NCBI GenBank assembly: GCA_005406025.1 | Contig: BGZK01000154.1 | Location: 124,001 to 188,000 of the forward strand | Origin: Eumeta japonica | Lineage: Eukaryota; Arthropoda; Insecta; Lepidoptera; Psychidae | DNA length: 64,000 bases | Reading direction: 5' to 3' | Shown here: positions 24,650-36,066 of the stretch, piece by piece | Layout: each line of letters begins with the position of its first letter | Position numbering within the stretch: the stretch's first letter is position 1 | The notes under the pieces: generated by a model | Told to the model about the DNA's origin: nothing | The model's input: the letters and a program-made list of their open reading frames with translations, nothing else | Database searches by the model: none | Translations under genes and position numbers: made by a program

Positions 24650-24960
24650 TAGCTTCCGCCCGCGGACTCGCTCACAGACGGACGCCTTTTTAATCGATCC
24701 CACTGTCAATCCCGATTCCGGGCCCGCTCTCGATTCTAAACTCAGTGTTGTTTCCGTTTACGGTGCTGATCAGGTTTTTGATTTTGATCGTCTCGCTGCC
24801 ACACCCACACCCACTTCTCAACCATGGTCCCGTTCTCGATTTCGCTTCTGGTCTCATTGTTAATTATTATCATAGTGCGGTTCTCGATTCTCAACACAAC
24901 ACCTATTCCTTATATTCTTATTCGACACAGGAACTCTACCTATTTCATTATTCGGGACAC
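24650..24960 (+). repeat. Lepidopteran dispersed repeat with CGATTCC-rich body
   Basis: The head is 'ctagcttccgcccgcggact'. The body is made of degenerate units such as 'cccgattccgggcccgctct' and 'cgttctcgatttcgcttctg', strongly pyrimidine-biased on the plus strand. Two overlapping frames of 76 and 82 codons cross it and are chance products of this bias. Confidence 0.6.
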
Positions 24961-25732
24961 ATCCTCTTTTTCTTTTATATATTTATAAATTAGTTTAATT
25001 AACACTTAATAATCACTTTCATACATGAAACTTTACTTAATTTTTTACCGTCTATCCCAAGTGAATGACATTGATCTTCAGTATAAATGGTGTACTTTGT
25101 ATTAACGCATTAGTTATGATATTGGAAAGATCTTTCCAATCCATTCAGAAGTTTCAATGTCATACGGTGAAACCTTTTTTAATTTTTATTGTATTTGTCA
25201 TGTATTTATCATGGGAATATTATCGATATTTAGAATAAAAAGTGTATATTAGTACCAGATATAATGATACTTTTCATTCTAAATCATGCAGTAGTTTTGG
25301 TGCCACGAGCTGTCAGGACACAGACAGACGGACAATTATATAAAAAAACTGATTTGACTTTTGTATCGAAGATAGCGCTGCTTCGGATCGAATTCACAAG
25401 AGCATGCGCAAATTTCGACGCGTTACAGTGGCCACCTGTGGGCGGCAGCGCCGCTTCTTAAAGTCCATATAATAATCGACAAGTGTTGAGCTTTCGTAGT
25501 TAACACTTGCTCATATCACTCCCAGTGTTTTTTGTAAAAATGATAAAAAAAACACACTTACGTAACTCGATTCGTCATGCGTCGTAGTTTCGTTCTTAGA
25601 CGTTGTTCAATTTGCACATTACAAAAATCTATCATCAATTCAACACAAATATACATACGCTTTTATTTCTACCAATCGGTCTATTCGTGTATATCCATTT
25701 TTTTTGATAAATGAAAAAAAGATCTGACTTTT
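24961..25732. other. No gene recognised
   Basis: AT-rich sequence with 'caggacacagacagacggac' near 25313, another repeat-tail phrase. Confidence 0.5.
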
Positions 25733-26113
25733 ATGCCTGACGAAACCTGTATCGATTGCAATAATGGAAATAGACAACAACAACAACACCGTAACAACTC
25801 ACAAGAGCGGTCAGCGCGGTGCCGGCACGACACTGACGGAGCTAGCGCGGACGTGGTCCACACGCCTTCTCAAAATGCAGAGAGCCGGTCACAGCCGGCA
25901 CTCCCGGTCCTGAATTTTGAACGACGGTGTCGAGACCTCTCGACGAGCAGCTGCAGATCATCGCTCGACCTTCCCGGTGTCTTTTCACGAAGACGCTTCA
26001 CCGCTACGTCGTTACGAAGCGTACGTCATCCCCCTTACCGTCAGACTTGCTCCGACCGACGACTATCTTATTGGAACTTGACCAACTTTTGGTATAGTAT
26101 AAATACTTCCTGA
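25733..26113 (+). other. CpG-rich segment with an unassigned 126-codon frame
   Basis: A plus-strand frame opens with MPDETCIDCNNGNRQQQQ and stays open for 126 codons through a CpG-rich patch (about 25800-26040). The product is rich in Ser, Arg and Gln and shows no domain I recognise. The openness may reflect base composition, since a minus-strand frame is also open here. No promoter, acceptor or donor signal supports it. It could be a first exon of a host gene or nothing. Confidence 0.2.
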
Positions 26114-26394
26114 AAATCGTCTATCAAGGATACAGAAAATATCTGAAAAAACTTTGTTGAATAGTGCTTTGCATAGTTTTACCGTAAAAGTGTAAACTGA
26201 CCTCTAACACGACGATAGAAATATGTAGACGACGTAATTACTACGACAATGTAAATGTTTATATTCTTTAAAAGATTTTTATGAACATGCCATATAAAGT
26301 TCAGAATAAAAGCTAGTACAACAATAATTCTTTAAAAAGAACAAACAGATAATTCCTCTTAAAAATATGTAAATAACAATAATCGCGTGATTTA

Positions 26395-26830
26395 AGTGGC
26401 GCGCGCGCAGTTGCGATAACGTATTACTACGCGGTAGTAGTCGTGACACGTAACGCGTGTGACGTGTCACGCGAACGAATTGACGAATTCCCTCTGTTTA
26501 CCGACACAGCGAGCGAGCCGCCGCGGACGCATCGCGCGCGGACCGCCGACGGCCCTCGGACCGTGCAACGACTAAAGATATCCAGATGGAAAATATTTAT
26601 ATGCAAAAAATAGGTCAAGTTCTCCGCTGTCGATGTACGATTTGTTATTCAAAACTATTTACCGATCGAGTGCTCGGAGGAGGGCGGGGGCCGGGGACGA
26701 GCGGGGACGAGAACGCGGGAGGTCGTGTGTTTATTGAGATCTGCCTCAAGTTGCACTAGCGGAGCCTTGAGCACGCAGTGCGCTCGCCCTCACACGCCCT
26801 CGTCGGTGCGTAAGGACACTGCGTGGTGAC
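26395..26830. other. CpG-rich island-like segment with an inverted repeat
   Basis: Dense CpG sequence ('gccgccgcggacgcatcgcg' near 26517). It includes a 10-bp perfect inverted repeat (26442-26451 with 26462-26471, 'cgtgacacgt') and a smaller one at 26428-26440. It may mark a promoter; no transcript can be inferred from the sequence alone. Confidence 0.35.
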
Positions 26831-28160
26831 GGTAAACTCATTCGAGTGAAATTCAAATTCGTTCACAAAAATACAGAAATATTTCATATTTTAACATATG
26901 TGTTGCAAAGTTTAAGCTCGAGAGGGTAGTTTAAAATTTGATATACTTAGAATTTAAAAAATATGTATATCTAATCGTAGATTTTGAATTTCCCGACTAA
27001 AATATACACGAAATACGCATAAAAAAATATTTAGTAGCATACACTAAAACCCGCTACTAGTATAATATAAAGTTACATACATAAAAACAGATATTATTTT
27101 TGTCGGAAACGAATCGAAGGCCGCCGAAAAATGCAGAGAACGGACGGATCTCGATGCGCCGGCTGCGGCTGTACTTATGTTTTATTAAAAAAATAACATT
27201 ACAATAGACTTATTTTATTCGAGATGTTTCACACAAAAAGAAAAATAAACGTGTGGCACTCGGGGACTGCTGCGGTAAAGCTATTGCATAGCATTTTTTA
27301 TCAACTTATGCAATTATAATTATTTATTTATGCAGTATTTTTTTCTTTGATATTAATTCAAGTTTTTCATCACTTTCTTCATTAATAAATGCACTTTATT
27401 TATTCATATTTAAAACACTTTATACACAAATTTTACGCGTATAGCTATTCACCAGCAACTGCTATTCACTGTTGTACATAGGTACACCTATGTATACATA
27501 TATACCTACATGTAAACTTACGGGGGACATGCGGTGAGTGTGGCATTATAAAGATATGATAGATACCTATACACCTATATACTTTCTCACAAACAGCTGC
27601 TTACGTATTCGTCCGATTTCAGAGCAGCTCGTCTCGATCCGTGCGAGCTTCGTACAGTCGTACCTTATACATACACGTTAAGCGAACGCTCGACCGAGCT
27701 ACATGGTAGGCTGAGTGGGGGTGTTAGATTTCATTTTCGTTACGGAATTTTTTGATTCGGTCGCCACACTCAAAGCTCGTGATAAAAGCTGTGCAATAGT
27801 TTAAAAAGAAATGATCAGTAGTGCTGTACGATCACACAAACACGTGGTGATGTCATCATCGCTAAGGTTCAATTTTATTACAACATTTATTGTCATGGTG
27901 TCGGTGTGGTTTTACACCTTTTGGCCTTTTTACACAATTTAAAATAACTCTGTAAAAATGTTTCCGACCCGAATTAAAAATCATTTTCGGTCTCTTGTTA
28001 TTTGCCTAATGGAGGAGCACGACACTCAAGTTCAGGTCTCGGGCACCGGCCTATCGGTGGGTCTACCGAGTCACGCAATCATTGCGCTACTGGGTCAGTA
28101 TTGGTCAATAGATACAAGATAGATACTGACCGAAATCACTTGCAAATATCATTTTGTAGC
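26831..28160. other. No gene recognised
   Basis: AT-rich sequence. 'gtaggtacacctatgtatac' type short repeats occur near 27480-27580. No exon was seen. Confidence 0.5.
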
Positions 28161-28235
28161 GCAGCGATAGCGCAGATGCGCAGCGCGCCCGTCTGCTAGC
28201 AGTAGACTAGGGTCGGAATCCCGATGGTACTCGAG
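28161..28235 (+). repeat. tRNA-like SINE head or tRNA pseudogene
   Basis: There is an A-box-like block 'tagcgcagatgc' at 28168-28179 and a B-box-like block 'ggtcggaatcc' at 28211-28221, 43 bases apart as in a tRNA gene. The D-arm and T-arm cores can be drawn. The acceptor ends do not pair, and the anticodon arm is irregular ('gtct' with 'agac' around nine bases). This is not a working tRNA. It is more likely the head of a tRNA-derived SINE. Confidence 0.45.
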
Positions 28236-28882
28236 GACTGTGCCTTTGATTCCCGTATATAAAGATCATTCGTCACTCCCTATAACGGCTAAAAGAGTCG
28301 TAGTTACGTTCAGAGCAGAATAACATGTGTATGTTGTCACGCCATCGACGCTTGTCCTAAGTGATTCATTAATGAAGGTGTCTGCTGCCGTAGAAGACAT
28401 ATTGTTAAAGAATTTCGCGAATTATATGAACATGGAAGGGAGATCGCGTCACTCGTCTCTTTTAATTTGAACTTTGCACCGAGATAATCCCCGCCGGCGG
28501 GACTGTGCCCGTGCTGCTAATTTAGCGAGTGTTTCTTTCCGCTTAGTATAATTAGTTATAACATTAAAACGACGGCGCCCTACGGAAATTTAATATTCAA
28601 AAATAGGGCAAGAGCGGATTTAACCAGTTTATAAGCTTTTTGAAAACTTTCAGTCTTCGTGGCAGGAGATCAAAAAGACGGAAATTCACAAGGAAAATTG
28701 AATTGACCACTCACAAAACCGATGAAATGGTAGTTCCTGAACGACTATACATTTAAACGTCACGCGGTCCCGTGTCGCGCCGGCGCCCGCGCTCGGGCAC
28801 TGAGCGATGCCGACCGTTCGACGTTCGGTCGAAAGGAGAAGTTACAGAACATTTGATTCTACAATAAAAGTGGGGTCGACCC

Positions 28883-28902
28883 GCAGGCGGGCGCCCGCCT
28901 GC
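28883..28902. repeat. Perfect 20-nt GC palindrome
   Basis: Two 10-nt arms, 'gcaggcgggc' and its exact reverse complement, meet without a spacer. Confidence 0.9.
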
Positions 28903-29873
28903 CCGTCTACAGAGTTGTACTCTTTCACAGAATGTGCATTATCGTAGTACTCATTTTAAATATCCGAACGGAGACTAAAAAAAAACTTTTGAAATATGCG
29001 AGTAGAACTCGAGCACTCGGGGTTCCGTATTATAACTCAATACAGTTGTGTTAAATACGTAAAAGAAAATATTTTCATTAATTTTCATTTACAGTTTCTT
29101 AGCATGAGCTCTATTCGCACTTGGTTAATTTTTATTTGTCGTTGTCCTTAAGTTCGCACTATGATCACGCCAGGTTTGACGCTTGTATATGTAATACTGC
29201 ATTTACGATAAAGTAAAAGTAAAACCAGGAAAATTGATGCGCACTAAGTATACACACGCGTACTTAAATTAAATTCAAATTTCAATTTAAGAAATCTCTT
29301 TATTTCATAAGTTATATATAACTCTTGCAATGCGCCAATATAATATGAATTTACCATTAAAATATAAATTTATAACTTTTTGGAAGACAGTTTACCCTCA
29401 AAAGGAATTAGCAAAATTAAATAAGTAACTTTTCAAATTGAATTATATACGAAAATAAATATATAATAAACAAAACAATTACTAAAACCTATTTAAATAA
29501 TTAGTTATTCTTCGAGTCGGTTCCAGTTAAAGATAAATCAGACACAGTCAGATCTGCTTAGAAGAAGATATCCTTTTGATTCAATACTTTACATTTCACA
29601 TTCATGTTTATACTTGTAGATAATAAATATTTTTTCGTCTTGTTATAATACCTAGAATCGACTCCAAAAATACTAACTATTATAAAGGTTTCTGGAGGTG
29701 ATTTCTATTTGTTTATTAAATTTTGGAACATTTTTTTTTCAGGTCTTTTAGTTATCTAATAATTACAATTTTATAATACATCTAGCTACCTTATATGTGG
29801 ATTACGCCATGGTTAATGTGACGAATTGGAAATTTTAGAAGTAGGGATCTCCTTTTATCAGCAAATACAAAAC

Positions 29874-29876
<3 letters not shown>

Positions 29877-29911
<35 letters not shown>
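29877..29911 (+). repeat. (AT)n microsatellite
   Basis: About seventeen uninterrupted AT units. Confidence 0.95.
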
Positions 29912-29914
<3 letters not shown>

Positions 29915-30889
29915 TAATATTTCTACTGATGAAATACGGCGTGATAAAAACGATGAACAAATTCAGTTGTTAGTATAAATGGATAATGTGGTACTGCGTA
30001 TAAAAAAATATAAAAATAAAACAACAAAAAATATAAATAAGAGGTAAAAATATAAAAAAAACCTTATGTCCACCTGTGCAAAGCCGGGACGGGACGCTAG
30101 TTCGTTATAAAGCTCATATAATCTTTTCTAATTCTATGAGTTCTCATTGTTGCTCAATCATTAATTGATAACGACTCATTTATCTTAACGCATTTTGGTC
30201 GACATATAGACTTTTAGAACTTTGAAGCCTCAATCATACATCTCATTGGAATCGTCATAACAATGCAGATCTAGAACACTTTTCTGAAGTTATTTAAGCC
30301 TTTTTCTCTAACTGCTAGAAATTTTGTCTTTTTTTAATACGTTTTTTGTTAGTACTTCAAAAATGCTAACTGACCATTGTGGTCCGATTTTAAATTATTA
30401 ATAATAAATTTTTCTTGTGGTTCGATATTTGCATAAACATTATTAGGCGTATCCTACCGTAGAAATTATTATTGTAGGTTGTAAACAGAACTTTAATAGA
30501 TTACAACATTCAAAGAATTTTAAAATCTTACTACTGTAAGTTTTATAAATTTACGTTAAAGTCACTACAGACTGTAATATATTTATTTTTATTACTGATT
30601 TTTCATAAGGCTTGATCCATAATGTATACATTTACTTTCTTAATTCTTAACGCCCGGCCGAAGCAGGCGGGTGATGGTGGCGGTACTCGGTGCGCTAGGC
30701 CGACTCGCACTGGTTCGTTTTTAATGCACTTCCCTCTCAATCGCACCGAATCACAGATAGAAGTGGGTTCTAAACGGTTATCGCGCTTGCCGGTTGAAGA
30801 CAAAGCATATGAAATGAAGGGCAGCTCGAGGGGCGTAACCAAAGCGAGGGGCGAAACGAACCTTCAATCAAAATGCACACGAGTCTGTA

Positions 30890-31456
30890 TTTTGTTCATT
30901 TTTTTGCATACCTAAACCACTCATCCGATTGCTATGAAACGGGTGATATGTTGTTAGCGCGAAGTGGCAGGTTGTGATAAAAAATACTGGAATTTGTACT
31001 CGACTTCATCTGTGTATCTGTACTGTGGAACAAAACAACTGAACCGATCCAATTCTTTTACTAATAAGACACTGTTCTATCACCGAGTAATACAGTCTAC
31101 ATTTTATTTTGATACTAGCATTTATCTCGGATTCGACCAAATCGGAACTTTGAGCGATAGCAAAATCGAAATCGCAACCGGGACGAAGAGCAGAATCGGG
31201 AGGCAGGACCAAAAGGGAACGAAATCGATAAAGGGACCGAGGTCGTAATCGAGTGAGACACTAAAATTAGAGTCAAGAGTTTGACCAATTGGAATGAAAA
31301 GTCAAACTGAGAGCGGAATCGGGACAGGGAGCGAGACCACAATCGGAATCTACTTAGATCTAGACCGGGCTTGAAAACAAATATTGATCGCTTGATATAC
31401 AATATGAACGGAATTCATTACATATCCATACGGGCGGAGCCACGGGCGGAAGCTTA
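30890..31456 (-). repeat. Lepidopteran dispersed repeat, minus orientation
   Basis: On the minus strand the head 'agcttccgcccgtggctccg' (rc of 31430-31453) is followed by a degenerate GATTCC-type body (31130-31380). The tail includes the plus-strand phrase 'ctgaaccgatccaattcttt' (31039-31058), a widespread lepidopteran repeat motif. Frames of 94 and 95 codons crossing the body are products of its hexamer-like bias. Confidence 0.6.
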
Positions 31457-31559
31457 CATAAAACGTTGAAACAAAAGGGAAAAAATGCCATATTTGGTCT
31501 ATGCGTATGCTTTCTATTGTCTATAAATATTAGAAGTTACAAAAATATATTGCATTCGG

Positions 31560-31890
31560 CACTAACTTAGTCTAGTGTACGTCCACAGGCCCGCTCGCAT
31601 GTACATACAATGAATTCTTTCATCTTCTATGTTGATCCCGATCTCGTTCTCGATTCCGATTCCGGTCTCAATCTAAATCCCAGTTCTTATACCAATAACT
31701 TTTTGGCATAAGTAAAGAATTAGTTCTACGTTCACGCAACCGCGTAGTCGCCGTCCATCGTTAGCGAAGCGCAAAAAAGAGTAAATGTATTTGTAAGTCA
31801 TAACCTATATATTATTCTGACGTATTGTGTATATTACTGTAAAATTTCATCCAAACCCTTCAGTAGTTTTTTTTCTTTACAAACTTTAGT
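31560..31890 (+). repeat. Lepidopteran dispersed repeat, plus orientation
   Basis: Body 'gatctcgttctcgattccga' at about 31639 and tail 'aaaatttcatccaaaccctt' followed by 'cagtagttttt' (about 31841-31872). It is the same type as 30890-31456 in the opposite orientation, about 100 bases away. Confidence 0.55.
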
Positions 31891-32104
31891 TGAATAATTT
31901 TTAAGTGCTCAAGATGGAGACTTTTTGAGAGGGGATTTTTGAGGTTAGAAAAAAATATACCAAGTGTATTTATATGATAAAATGCGATTATGTCAAAAGC
32001 AAAATAACATTTAAGAAAAGTTACCAGCAACATGCTCATTCTCGTTTTTTATTGAATGCCCGTCGTACTGTCATTAGAAGGAATAACCAGAGACCGAGAA
32101 TCCT

Positions 32105-32246
32105 TTTCAGAACTGTCGTCGAGGCAAGCGCGCCCTTACGTGCCGACGCGCGTATGTCACTAGCAGCAGTCATCTCGGGGGGCGCGGCGCGGGCGTGACG
32201 TCACGCGGGGCGGCTAGGGAGCCGCGAGCGGCGGCCGCGCCTCAGC
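32105..32246 (+). promoter_or_regulatory. CpG-rich sequence upstream of the tRNA gene
   Basis: About 140 bases of GC-rich sequence lie directly before the tRNA. They contain the perfect 12-nt palindrome 'cgtgacgtcacg' (32194-32205), whose core TGACGTCA is a cAMP-response-element type site. tRNA genes are driven by internal boxes, so this patch is either a local influence or the promoter of something else. No TATA box or start codon context was seen. Confidence 0.35.
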
Positions 32247-32319
32247 GACCGTGTGGCCTAATGGACAAGGCGTCGGACTTCGGATCCGAAGATTGCAGGT
32301 TCGAGTCCTGTCACGGTCG
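32247..32319 (+). tRNA. tRNA-Arg (anticodon TCG)
   Basis: A complete cloverleaf can be drawn. The acceptor stem 'gaccgtg' pairs with 'cacggtc' (32312-32318), with discriminator G at 32319. The D arm lies in 'tggcctaatggacaaggcg'. The anticodon stem is 'tcgga'/'tccga' around the loop 'cttcgga', with anticodon TCG at 32280-32282. The T arm is 'gcagg'/'cctgt' around 'ttcgagt'. The A box (32254-32264, 'tggcctaatgg') and B box (32298-32308, 'ggttcgagtcc') match the RNA polymerase III consensus. There is no intron and the 3' CCA is not encoded, as in eukaryotes. It decodes CGA codons. It stands alone, with no other tRNA in the window, and shows no sign of decay. Confidence 0.97.
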
Positions 32320-32328
32320 GCGCGCTCC

Positions 32329-32333
32329 TTTTT
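32329..32333 (+). terminator. RNA polymerase III terminator
   Basis: A run of five Ts lies 10 bases after the tRNA, the usual stop for RNA polymerase III. Confidence 0.85.
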
Positions 32334-33280
32334 ATTACACGATTCAAAATAAGAACTTTGTCATAAATATAAGGTATTTTAGGGCCCCGATAGCTTTCGT
32401 TCTTTTGCTTGTCTAAAATAAACTTCAGACATGGCATTACTATATCTTTAAGCTTTAGGTATTAAAACCGGTCTACCCCCTCAACAAGCTATCACGACAC
32501 CCTTTTATAGAATATTCAAAGTATAGAAACTTTTGATTGCGAAAATCTCAATATGGCGACATATCGAACACGTTTCAACTACGTCTATTATCTACTTGTT
32601 CATTAACGAGAGACATCTCTCCAAGAGGAATGGAAGATATTGATTTAAGATCAGTATGGTGACTAAAAAAACAAGGCAGGACAAACGCAATTTCCATTCT
32701 TTGATTGCAACAGATAGTGAGTAATGGACATCGACAATGAAACATCGAATTGTATTTTGTGAAAAAAAATACCATTAGTTTTAGCTGTCAGATAATATTT
32801 TCAATGCATTGGCTTTTCCTATTTGGCTCAAGGGCTTTGAAATTCTGGCTCCTTATCGAATGGCCTCAAAACTACGATAAAATAATCTGTTATTTTCTCT
32901 TTCATTTCTATAAAAACGCAAAACCCTCGCCTAAAACAACTCTCTGTGAGGAATCTAAAGGAAGAGTCCGTAAAACGTTGTTACCGAACATATTTGTTCT
33001 TTTAAAAATATCACTACTTATTATTTTAACTTCTTACTCAGACTCTTTGAAGAGTGGGAATAGATGTAAGTATCTGAATACTTCTAAAAATATCTTAGCG
33101 CCTATAATGGTATGATACGGTGTCCCGGCCTCAGCCTGACGAGGCTGTATATTGTTGTGATGTGATATGTAATGTATGAATCTACACGTGATGGATAATC
33201 TAAAGCACTATAAATATGTTAAGTTTTGAAATAGTTTCCTGCCAATTAATATATTTTTCATTAAGTGTTAAACATTGCCA

Positions 33281-33282
<2 letters not shown>

Positions 33283-33351
<69 letters not shown>
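33283..33351 (+). repeat. (TA)n microsatellite
   Basis: About 34 uninterrupted TA units. Confidence 0.95.
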
Positions 33352-33353
<2 letters not shown>

Positions 33354-34654
33354 CGTTTTAACTCAAAGAAAAATGTTTAATCTAAACGATGTTCTGAACA
33401 TTATTAAAAATATATACTCTATCACAGAAAATGTAATTGTATTTTCAGAGTCGAAAAAAAACTAAGCAAAAGCGTTTATCATAAATGATTTTCCATTAAT
33501 TCAGCACCACCATGGTATTCGTTACACTAAATTTCATTATGAAATCAAATAGGCAGTTACATCTAATTCACAGGTTCATAGGAATCTATCGATGCTTTGG
33601 TTTTGCAAGTCGATCGAGGCGCTTTGATCGTATGCGGCGTCGGTCACATGACGATAATACTTCTACATAGGCGTGAAATACATTAACCTTCGTTTGCTGT
33701 CGCCGCGGATGGATGAAAATCGTGGTCGGTGCGAACATATTCGTGCAGAGTTGCTCTCGCGTCTCATACATGCAGAAAAATCTCATCCAACGTTTGCGTC
33801 CGCGATGCGCGCCCGTACCATACATGAATATGAATGCCCGCACCTTCAGAGGGGAGATTATTTGTTATTTTCTTGTGACAAAACTAGTCCAAAAATAATT
33901 TAAACGACTCTAAATGCATGCAAACACGTGTATTTTTATAATTATAAGTTAGGCTGAACACCAAAAGCAGAAATTGTAAATGTCATACTGTATGTCGCGA
34001 GGTTTCTTTTCTTATAAAAATACCTAGGACAAGTACCTCAACACCACGGTTTTGCGTTGGTAAATATCGACTTGATTAACTTCGTTGGTCGTCCGCGGCT
34101 TTGGCGGCGGTCGCGCCGTCGCGCGGTGCAGGCGCCGCGTCCGCGCCGCCGCGGTGTCTCGCCAGATCATACAACTTTCGCCATTGTTGCAACAACCGAT
34201 TTCTAAAGAGCGTTAAGTTATAAAGTAATTTTCTCCGACGTCCGTGTGCTAACGTTTTATAATTTTTATGAACGGTTTACTCTTTCACTGTGTTATTTTC
34301 GACATTAATTTGAATTTTGTCAATTTTTCGTCATGGGATATTCGACAAGGACTCTGTGCGATACAAAAGTGCTATATAATTCTTAATATATTATATTAAT
34401 TTAAACGCATCAAACGTACATACAAAAAAAACTTTAAAAACAGTAAGTAAACCCCAAAACTTCCCACAATTTTTACATTCAAAGAGCATATATATACATA
34501 CAACTTTTCACGCTGTCCTCATTCAATTATATAGGTAGTTGAATAATCGAGTATTATGTAAATATGTTTATTCGCACGTATTTTCGCACGTATTTTATCT
34601 ATAAAAAAAGAACTTAAATAGATAATATTGTCTAGTCGTCGTTTATTAGTCATT

Positions 34655-34855
34655 AAAAGTACACGCACGCACTCACACATGCACGTATGCACGCACGCAT
34701 GCACGGGCGCACGTAAACATGTATAGACGCACGCACCCATACACCCACGCACGCAGAGGCAACAGACGCACATTTGATTGTCTCTCTTTGTCTCTATTTT
34801 TATTTGTCTGTCTGTCTTTCTGTCTGTCTCTCTCTCCCTCTCTCGCTTTCTCTGT
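34655..34855 (+). repeat. ACGC/ACAC-rich array followed by TCTG/TC array
   Basis: A degenerate 4-bp array ('cgcacgcactcacacatgca') is followed by a pyrimidine array ('tgtctgtctgtctttctgtc'). Related arrays occur at 40335-40560, 41975-42120 and 54605-54665. Open frames here only reflect the 4-bp period. Confidence 0.85.
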
Positions 34856-34909
34856 GTGTGAAGGTACTTACGTATATGCCTGTGTGGAGTATAGGCTTAT
34901 AGCTTAGGT

Positions 34910-34969
34910 TTATAGTAACTTCGAAAAATACGTATACTCATGTGTACGTATTGTTCGAAGTTACTATAA
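34910..34969. repeat. Strong 60-nt hairpin
   Basis: The outer 16-bp perfect stem (34910-34925 with 34954-34969, 'ttatagtaacttcgaa') and inner 7-bp stem (34928-34934 with 34945-34951, 'atacgta') are separated by a 2-by-2 internal loop and a 10-base loop. The structure could be the core of a small inverted-repeat element or of a transcribed hairpin. Confidence 0.8.
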
Positions 34970-36066
34970 GCTGTTACTATGATAAGTTAAGAAAATGTCA
35001 AAACCGAATTTCGCTTTCTATGCTTCCTTTAAATATTTTTTTTAATATCTCAATTAAGTAATCATATTCAAGACAGAGTAATTGTTGCACACATTTTACC
35101 CGTGCGCAACCTAAAGTATAATATGTTAATTAAGTATTTCGGCCAAACCCAAAAATAAATAAGCAATGTATTCTACAATAAAGCATGTTGCGTAATTTAA
35201 AACTGGGTCACTAAACTGTTGTAGCGTCACGTTCAAAGAATTCAATTTTGTCGTGAAGCGAATATTTCAGTACGACGACTTCGTAGGCAGTGGAGTTCTC
35301 GGAAGAACGATTTACGGCGTTTTACCGACATTTTTGGTGTTCGTGATAAAAGAATAATTCGATTTCATTTTATTATTCAGAGGAGGTCCCCAGTGGGAAA
35401 TCAACCTACACAAAAATATTTTAATACAATTTTATTCATATTATACTATTATGTCATAAATTACTTATAGTGAAATAAACACTTAAAAGAAGTCTCTGTC
35501 TGATTTAGAAAAATAGTAAATATGAAGCACATTATAAAAAGATTTAATATTTTCATTATCAGTTTTCAGCTAGTGTTACGTTTTATTGGAAGGAAATTAA
35601 CAAAAAATTAACCGTATATGCTATTTAGGTTGCGGCTGTAACAGGTCACAAGACTAGAATGGGAAATTTTATTAAACCAACTTGTTAGAATTATTAGTGT
35701 TCGTTTAAAATGTCAATGTTACGTTGATAAATTAAACTTCAGCCAAACGAACGGAAGTTCATTACAAAAATGATAGAGCTGCTTATCGATATCCCGACTA
35801 CAATTTTAAATAGTCACTGAGGGCATTCCGTTCCGAATTTTTTAAAACGCCATCAATTAGCTTGACTTTCGGTGAGTACTTAGAGGACAGGTCAAGGAAT
35901 AAAGTTGACATAGCGCTTGTGTGAGCTTTTAGCCCGGGTGTGGACGCCACTCCTACTTGAAAGTATAATTTTTTACACAAAATAATCCCAAATATCGATA
36001 GAGGAATAAGTTATAAACAAAAAGTGTTCTGTGTCATTTTTGCTAGCAAAAATAGCAAATCTAGCT

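Larger units (their letters stand above)
28236..30889. other. No gene recognised; includes a 20-nt palindrome and AT microsatellite
   Basis: Mostly AT-rich. A perfect 20-nt palindrome lies at 28883-28902 in a GC-rich patch. An AT microsatellite occupies 29877-29911. No coding or RNA gene was found. Confidence 0.5.
32334..36066. other. No gene recognised; microsatellites and one strong hairpin
   Basis: AT-rich sequence with a 69-base AT microsatellite (33283-33351), ACGC and TCTG arrays (34655-34855) and a strong hairpin (34910-34969). GC-rich patches at 33600-33850 and 34085-34165 give overlapping chance frames on both strands. A 60-codon minus-strand frame (35798-35980, containing SSKYSPKVKLIDGVLKNSER) reads like protein but I cannot assign it. 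Confidence 0.45.

Noticed and set aside
32195..32416. 73-codon frame containing GLMDKASDFGSEDCRFESC
   Set aside because: This is the well-known false protein obtained by translating a tRNA-Arg gene. The sequence is the tRNA at 32247-32319.
34519..34907. Cys-rich minus-strand frame and Leu/Ser-rich plus-strand frame
   Set aside because: They translate ACGC and TCTG arrays.
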